Shown: in pieces, positions 5,324 to 8,620 of the stretch | How positions within the stretch are numbered: the first letter of the stretch is position 1 | How the letters are laid out: each line of letters opens with the position of its first letter | From: Candidatus Woesearchaeota archaeon | Lineage (GTDB): Archaea; Nanobdellota; Nanobdellia; Woesearchaeales; ARS49 | DNA length: 8,620 nt | Reading direction: 5' to 3' | Assembly: GCA_003694525.1 (NCBI GenBank) | Contig: RFLK01000053.1 | Span: forward strand, 1 to 8,620 | Notes under the pieces: generated by a model | Seen by the model: the letters and a program-made list of their open reading frames with translations, nothing else | What the model was told of the DNA's origin: nothing | Databases searched by the model: none | Program-made: the position numbers and the translations under genes

Positions 5324-6949
5324 TTAATAATCCTCGCTATGGCTATGAGGGCCCGGACCTTGTGCTCTCTCTTGTTTGCCCGATGCTATAACGTCGTCTA
5401 TTCTCAATATCATCTGTGCAACTTCAGACGCTGAGGTTATCGCCTGCGTTTTTATCTTTAGAGGCTCTATTACTCCGCGATCCCAAGCATCGACTATTTT
5501 TCCCGAGTTGACGTCTATTCCTGCCCAGCAATTGTCCGCCTCGTGCGCGGCCTTCAACTCTACTAATATGTCTATAGGGTCAAGTCCTGCGTTCTCTGCA
5601 AGCGTTCTTGGTATTATTTCAAGCGCATCCGCAAATGCTCTGACTGCCAACTGTTCGCGTCCGGGCAATGTTCCTGCGTACTTGTTCAGCTCCTTTGCAA
5701 TCTCAAGCTCGCAAGCGCCAGCTCCTGCAACAACGTGCCCTGATTTCAGCGCTGCTGCAATATCTCCTATTGCGTCTGTGAGTGCGCGCTTTGCCTCATC
5801 CACTACGTGAGTCGTGCTTCCTCTGACAAGTATGGTGAGCGCTTTGGGATTGTCGCATCCTGTGATGAATGTCATATCGTCTTCGCCTATCTTCTCTTCT
5901 CTAACCTCTCCTGCGCTTCCAAGGTCTTGTGCTGATAGGTCTTTTAGCGATGTGACAACCCTCCCTCCTGTTGCTCTTGATATTGCTTCCAAATCGCTCT
6001 TCTTCACTCTTCTGCAGGCGTATATTCCTTCTTTTGCAAGGAAGTGTTGCGCAAGATCGTCAATTCCTTTTTGGCAGAATACGACATTGGCGCCGGTTCC
6101 TTTTATGTGGTCCACCATTGCCTTTAGCATTGCTTCTTCCTGGTTCAGGAACGCCTGCATCTGAGAAGGATCTGTAATCTGTATTTTTGCATCTATCTCT
6201 GTATCTTTTATCTCGAGAGGGCAGTTTAGCAGGGCTATTTTTGCTTTTTCCACTTTTTTTGGCATTGCAGGGTGCACTGTCTCTTTTTCTATCACTATTC
6301 CCTGCACAAGCTCAGTGTCCTCAACGCTCTCGCCTGTGTGTTTTTCAAGTTTGATATTGTCTGGATCAAAACTTATCTTGTTCTTATCAACTTCGATTAC
6401 TTTCTTGACAGCCATAACTGCAAGCTCACCGAGCCTCTCTTTTGCAGTCTCGGCTCCTTTTCCGGTGAGTGCTGTTGATCCTATTTTCTTGAGAGTGTCC
6501 TCATCAGTGATTGTGACTGGTTGAGCTATCTCTTCAAGAGCTTTTTGAGCGTGCTCTTGTGCCAGGCGGAAACCCCTTGCAATTATCGTAGGGTGAACTT
6601 TCTGATCCAAAAGCGCTTCTGCTTTTCTAAGAAGCTCGCCTGCAATCACTACCGCAGTGGTTGTTCCATCGCCCACTTCTGCTTCTTGAGTTTTTGCAAC
6701 CTCGACTATCATTTTGGCAGCCGGATGCTCGACGTTCATCTCCTCAAGTATTGTGACTCCGTCATTTGTGATTGTTATATCTCCTATGCTGTCCACAAGC
6801 ATCTTGTCCATTCCTCGCGGACCCAGGGTTGTGCGTATTGTTTCTGCAACAAGTTTTGCTGCCATTATGTTGTTGCGCTGAGCGCTTCTCCCGCTGGTTC
6901 TCTGGGTGCCTTCTGGCAGAATGAATATGGGTTGAACTTCTTTTGACAT
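5324..6949 (-). CDS. Thermosome subunit (group II chaperonin)
   Basis: This 541-residue protein is a full-length subunit of the double-ring archaeal chaperonin that folds cytosolic proteins with ATP and a built-in lid. Equatorial ATP-site motifs are clear: 'LGPRGMDKML' (42-51), 'NDGVTIL' (62-68) and GDGTT (93-97). Near the C-terminus 'VVAGAGACELEIAKEL', 'NAGLDPIDILVEL', 'GIDVNSGKIVDAWDRGVIEP' and 'SASEVAQMILRIDDVI' are standard thermosome stretches. The tail reads 'GPGPHSHSEDY' instead of the Gly-Gly-Met repeats that often fill the cavity floor. I chose the ATG at 6949: 'MSKEVQPIFILPEGTQRTSG' is the usual N-terminus, and minus-strand GGGGG (6961-6957) sits 7 nt before it. A longer reading frame up to 7135 would cross the promoter. 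A single subunit gene is visible here, so homo- or hetero-oligomer state is unknown. Confidence 0.97.
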   Translation of the reverse strand: MSKEVQPIFILPEGTQRTSGRSAQRNNIMAAKLVAETIRTTLGPRGMDKMLVDSIGDITITNDGVTILEEMNVEHPAAKMIVEVAKTQEAEVGDGTTTAVVIAGELLRKAEALLDQKVHPTIIARGFRLAQEHAQKALEEIAQPVTITDEDTLKKIGSTALTGKGAETAKERLGELAVMAVKKVIEVDKNKISFDPDNIKLEKHTGESVEDTELVQGIVIEKETVHPAMPKKVEKAKIALLNCPLEIKDTEIDAKIQITDPSQMQAFLNQEEAMLKAMVDHIKGTGANVVFCQKGIDDLAQHFLAKEGIYACRRVKKSDLEAISRATGGRVVTSLKDLSAQDLGSAGEVREEKIGEDDMTFITGCDNPKALTILVRGSTTHVVDEAKRALTDAIGDIAAALKSGHVVAGAGACELEIAKELNKYAGTLPGREQLAVRAFADALEIIPRTLAENAGLDPIDILVELKAAHEADNCWAGIDVNSGKIVDAWDRGVIEPLKIKTQAITSASEVAQMILRIDDVIASGKQERAQGPGPHSHSEDY

Positions 6950-6983
6950 CTTATTACCCCCTGAATCTGCCCCTCTCTGTAAA

Positions 6984-6991
6984 TTTATAAA
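6984..6991 (-). promoter_or_regulatory. TATA box of the thermosome gene
   Basis: Minus-strand TTTATAAA (6991-6984) lies 36 nt (from the end of its TTTATA core) before the ATG at 6949. Transcription would start near 6961, leaving a leader of about a dozen bases with the G-rich Shine-Dalgarno-like GGGGGT. Rules out the upstream in-frame extension as coding. Confidence 0.65.
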
Positions 6992-7021
6992 TGTTTTTGT
7001 GATTTTTTGCTCAAAATGATC

Positions 7022-7039
7022 TCTCGCACAGCAGCGAGA
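7022..7039. promoter_or_regulatory. Inverted repeat TCTCGC-N6-GCGAGA between thermosome and cmk
   Basis: The 18-bp element TCTCGCACAGCAGCGAGA is a perfect 6-bp dyad with a 6-bp spacer. It lies between the two divergent TATA boxes, 30 bp upstream of the thermosome box and 15 bp upstream of the cmk box. The dyad suits a dimeric regulator able to act on one or both genes; a heat-shock operator is a possibility given the chaperonin, but this is inference. Confidence 0.45.
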
Positions 7040-7054
7040 AGCCTGCCTAATGCT

Positions 7055-7062
7055 TTTATAAG
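7055..7062 (+). promoter_or_regulatory. TATA box of cmk
   Basis: TTTATAAG at 7055-7062; the TTTATA core ends 22 nt before the ATG at 7083, exactly as at gltX and the 158-residue gene. No Shine-Dalgarno sequence is present, so a leaderless mRNA is likely. Confidence 0.65.
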
Positions 7063-7082
7063 ACCTGGTATTCTTCTGCGCT

Positions 7083-7640
7083 ATGATAATAACGATTACT
7101 GGAAAGCCCGGCTCTGGTAAGACCACTGTTGGCAAGATGCTGGCAGAAAAGCTCGGCTACAAGTTTATCTCGATGGGTGATATCAGAGGTCGTCTTGCCC
7201 AAGAGCATGGTATGACTATTGAGCAGTTGAACGATGTTGGAATGTCTGAGCCTTGGACTGACAAGGAGGTTGATGATCTCTTGAAAGAAATTCTTGAAAA
7301 AGAGGATAATCTTGTAATCGACAGTCGCATGGCTTGGCATTTTGCAAAAAAGTCATTCAACATATTTCTCGATGTTGACTTGAGAGTTGCAGCGGAGAGG
7401 ATATTCAAAGATCAGCGCCCCGATGAGCGCAAGCATTCCAGTGTTGATGAGCTTCTCTGCGCGCTTGAGGAGAGGGTTCGCAATGATTCTGAGCGTTATA
7501 GAAAATGGTACGGCGTTGATGTCTGTGATTTGAGGAATTATGATTTGGTGATAGATACCACAGGCAAATCCGTATCTCAAGTCTTGGAAGAAGTTTTAGT
7601 TGCCCTTTCAAGCAATGGAATAATTGAAAATAAGGCCTGA
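7083..7640 (+). CDS. cmk: Cytidylate (CMP) kinase, archaeal type
   Basis: This 185-residue P-loop kinase would phosphorylate CMP (and dCMP) to the diphosphate with ATP, in pyrimidine nucleotide supply. The Walker A motif GKPGSGKTT is at 7-15. 'GYKFISMGDIRGRLAQEHGM' (25-44) corresponds to the nucleotide-monophosphate-binding part of archaeal CMP kinases, 'NLVIDSRMAWHF' (76-87) to the segment usually ending in G-R-L, and 'SFNIFLDVDLRVAAERIFKD' (91-110) to the core strand and lid start. R131/R133 and 'RYRKWYGVDVCDL' (138-150) then 'YDLVIDTTGKS' (153-163) close the family pattern. Length is typical. It has a separate promoter, divergent from the thermosome. Another nucleoside monophosphate kinase of the same superfamily is the alternative. 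Confidence 0.85.
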   Translation: MIITITGKPGSGKTTVGKMLAEKLGYKFISMGDIRGRLAQEHGMTIEQLNDVGMSEPWTDKEVDDLLKEILEKEDNLVIDSRMAWHFAKKSFNIFLDVDLRVAAERIFKDQRPDERKHSSVDELLCALEERVRNDSERYRKWYGVDVCDLRNYDLVIDTTGKSVSQVLEEVLVALSSNGIIENKA

Positions 7641-7648
7641 TACCAAAG

Positions 7649-7658
7649 TTTTAAAAAA
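7649..7658 (+). promoter_or_regulatory. TATA box of the FKBP gene
   Basis: TTTTAAAAAA at 7649-7658; the TTTAAA core (7650-7655) lies 24 nt before the ATG at 7680 but only 12 nt before an in-frame TTG at 7668. The spacing therefore supports the ATG and a leaderless transcript. Confidence 0.55.
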
Positions 7659-7679
7659 AGGCCGGATTTGCCTCACTGT

Positions 7680-8372
7680 ATGCCAATCAAGAAAGGAGAT
7701 TTCGTTGAACTTGAATACACCGGCCGTCTTAAGGATTCTGGAGAGGTGTTCGACACGACTGATGAGAGCATTGCAAAAGAGTCCGGAATCTACCAGCAGG
7801 GCGCCAGTTATGAGCCTATCATAATTTGTGTGGGCGAGCATCACATTCTTCCGGGAATAGATGAGTTCTTGATTGGGAAAGAGCCGGGAGAGTTCGAGTT
7901 GGAGTTGCCTGCCGAAAAGGCTTTTGGAAAAAAGAAGCCTCAGCTATTGCAGATGATTCCTATGAATATGTTCAGGGATCAGAAGATACGGCCTGTCCCT
8001 GGCCTTCGTTTAAATATAGATGGTGCTGTTGGAATCGTGAAGACGGTCAGCGGGGGCCGAGTTGTTATTGATTTCAATCACCCTCTTTCAGGAAAGGATG
8101 TTGTCTACAAGCTCAAGGTTAATAGGCTTGTGACTGATAAGAAGGCTCAGGTTGAGGCTATCTTGCGCGTGTTGCTTGGTTTGCGAGCGCCTCAAGTTGA
8201 TGTTGAAGGCGATAAGGTGAAGATATCTCTTCCAGGCTTGCCCGACCAGCTATTATCAGAGCTCAAGAAGAAGATAGAGAGTCTTGTCAAGGTTGAGGTT
8301 GAGTTCTCAAAGCCGTCTGCAGATTCTAAAAAAACTTCTGATGATAAAAAAGCAGAAGATAAGAGTAGTTAA
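7680..8372 (+). CDS. FKBP-type peptidyl-prolyl cis-trans isomerase, SlyD-like, with extra C-terminal domain
   Basis: This 230-residue cytosolic enzyme interconverts cis and trans prolyl bonds and commonly also acts as a chaperone. The start 'MPIKKGDFVELEYTGRLKDSGEVFDTT' (1-27) is the standard FKBP N-terminus with the active-site Tyr13 and Phe24-Asp25. 'ILPGIDEFLIGKEPGE' (56-71) follows. The insert-in-flap chaperone domain lies at about 86-125, and 'DFNHPLSGKDVVYKLKV' (131-147) completes the FKBP barrel. A second small domain (about 155-208) is present in many archaeal homologues. The final residues (211-230) are a disordered Lys/Asp/Ser tail. The ATG is chosen over the TTG 12 nt upstream by TATA spacing and by the usual N-terminus. 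It lies 39 nt after cmk, close to ftsZ. Confidence 0.92.
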   Translation: MPIKKGDFVELEYTGRLKDSGEVFDTTDESIAKESGIYQQGASYEPIIICVGEHHILPGIDEFLIGKEPGEFELELPAEKAFGKKKPQLLQMIPMNMFRDQKIRPVPGLRLNIDGAVGIVKTVSGGRVVIDFNHPLSGKDVVYKLKVNRLVTDKKAQVEAILRVLLGLRAPQVDVEGDKVKISLPGLPDQLLSELKKKIESLVKVEVEFSKPSADSKKTSDDKKAEDKSS

Positions 8373-8412
8373 GTTTTGATTAGAGTCACATAGAGTTTTG
8401 CGGCTAATAATG

Positions 8413-8421
8413 CTTATATAG
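8413..8421 (+). promoter_or_regulatory. TATA box of ftsZ
   Basis: CTTATATAG at 8413-8421 would start transcription near 8442. That is either directly at the in-frame GTG at 8442 or 15 nt before the ATG at 8457, which has its own Shine-Dalgarno. The intergenic stretch 8373-8412 before it shows nothing else recognisable. Confidence 0.6.
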
Positions 8422-8437
8422 AGCGTCTTTTACGCTC
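8421..8437. promoter_or_regulatory. Inverted repeat GAGCGT-N5-ACGCTC in the ftsZ core promoter
   Basis: GAGCGTCTTTTACGCTC at 8421-8437 is a perfect 6-bp dyad with a 5-bp spacer, filling the space between the TATA box and the expected transcription start. A protein bound here would block RNA polymerase, so a repressor operator is the natural reading. It is probably not in the transcript. Confidence 0.5.
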
Positions 8438-8440
8438 AGA

Positions 8441-8448
8441 GGTGGAGG
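8441..8448 (+). promoter_or_regulatory. Shine-Dalgarno-like GGTGGAGG before ftsZ
   Basis: GGTGGAGG at 8441-8448 contains GGAGG (8444-8448), 8 nt before the ATG at 8457, a canonical spacing. It supports the ATG, but it also contains the in-frame GTG (8442) that TATA spacing would favour. Confidence 0.6.
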
Positions 8449-8456
8449 AAAAGGGG

Positions 8457-8620
8457 ATGCAATTCATAAGTCCGCAAGAGGATTCTTCAAGAAAAGAACG
8501 TGAAAGAAAAGTGCATGCGATAGATACCGAGCTTGAGGAAATTCTGGCAAGGCAGCGTGCAAGCATCAAGGTTGTTGGTTGCGGAGGCGGTGGTAATAAC
8601 ACTATCAACCGTATGACTGA
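8457..8620 (+). CDS. ftsZ: Cell division GTPase FtsZ, N-terminal part (cut by window end)
   Basis: Only about 54 residues are present, open to the window end. After a charged N-terminal helix ('SSRKERERKVHAIDTELEEI', residues 9-28), 'IKVVGCGGGGNNTINRM' (37-53) is the first strand and nucleotide-binding turn of FtsZ, very close to archaeal versions (V-V-G-C-G-G-x-G-N-N-T). FtsZ polymerises with GTP into the division ring; the tubulin-signature loop lies beyond the window. The ATG at 8457 has a GGAGG 8 nt upstream; an in-frame GTG at 8442 would add five residues and fits a leaderless message. A dyad element occupies the core promoter. Another FtsZ/tubulin paralogue (e.g. CetZ) is less likely from this motif. 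Confidence 0.88.
   Translation, partial: MQFISPQEDSSRKERERKVHAIDTELEEILARQRASIKVVGCGGGGNNTINRMT

Noticed and set aside
5376..6946. Several plus-strand open frames of 60-145 codons opposite the thermosome gene
   Set aside because: All are antisense to a highly conserved chaperonin frame and are Ser/Cys/Phe-rich with no recognisable motif or promoter.
6950..7135. N-terminal extension of the thermosome frame up to 7135
   Set aside because: It runs through the thermosome TATA box and the divergent cmk promoter and into cmk. The usual thermosome N-terminus begins at the ATG at 6949.
7668..7679. TTG start four codons upstream for the FKBP gene
   Set aside because: It lies only 12 nt from the TATA box, before the expected transcription start, and the normal FKBP N-terminus begins at the ATG at 7680.

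Overview
The window is archaeal. It carries a group II chaperonin (thermosome), an archaeal/eukaryotic-type glutamyl-tRNA synthetase with the helical N-terminal extension, an archaeal-type CMP kinase, an archaeal SlyD-like FKBP and the first codons of an archaeal-style FtsZ. TATA boxes of the TTTATA/TTTAAA kind lie 22-25 nt before most starts. The small, tightly packed genes and the coiled-coil protein opening with a 'YELLPHKEIEEL'-like segment suggest a DPANN-type lineage (Woesearchaeota/Pacearchaeota-like); this placement is inference from memory of such genomes and is not proven by the window.

Layout. 1-97: promoter region, possible end of an upstream transcript. 98-1156 (+): two-gene operon of a BlaI/MecI-type winged-helix repressor and a membrane M56/M48-like zinc peptidase. 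1178-2872 (+): gltX. 2901-3377 (+): unrecognised 158-residue protein with an ADP-ribosyltransferase-like HYT signature. It converges on, and overlaps by 25 bp, a minus-strand gene (3353-4099) whose core matches a mostly bacterial/phage family that I recall as DUF6939. 4159-5261 (-): two-gene operon with an ATGA overlap: a coiled-coil protein with a proline-rich tail, then a nearly all-helical coiled-coil protein. 5324-6949 (-): thermosome subunit. 7083-7640 (+): cmk, divergent from the thermosome across a 133-bp intergenic region with an inverted repeat. 7680-8372 (+): FKBP prolyl isomerase. 8457-8620 (+): start of ftsZ, cut by the window end.

How the genes relate. Most of the window is housekeeping: tRNA charging, protein folding (thermosome, FKBP), nucleotide supply (cmk) and division (ftsZ), mostly with one promoter per gene. 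The accessory material is the BlaI/peptidase operon, probably a membrane stress sensing pair; the convergent ART-like/DUF6939-like pair, the best candidate for an undescribed system; and the coiled-coil operon, of unknown role. Three short perfect inverted repeats sit in promoters (DUF6939-like gene, thermosome/cmk, ftsZ) and are candidate operators. I see no tRNA, rRNA, CRISPR array, insertion sequence or broken gene. No stretch longer than about 135 bases lacks a gene.
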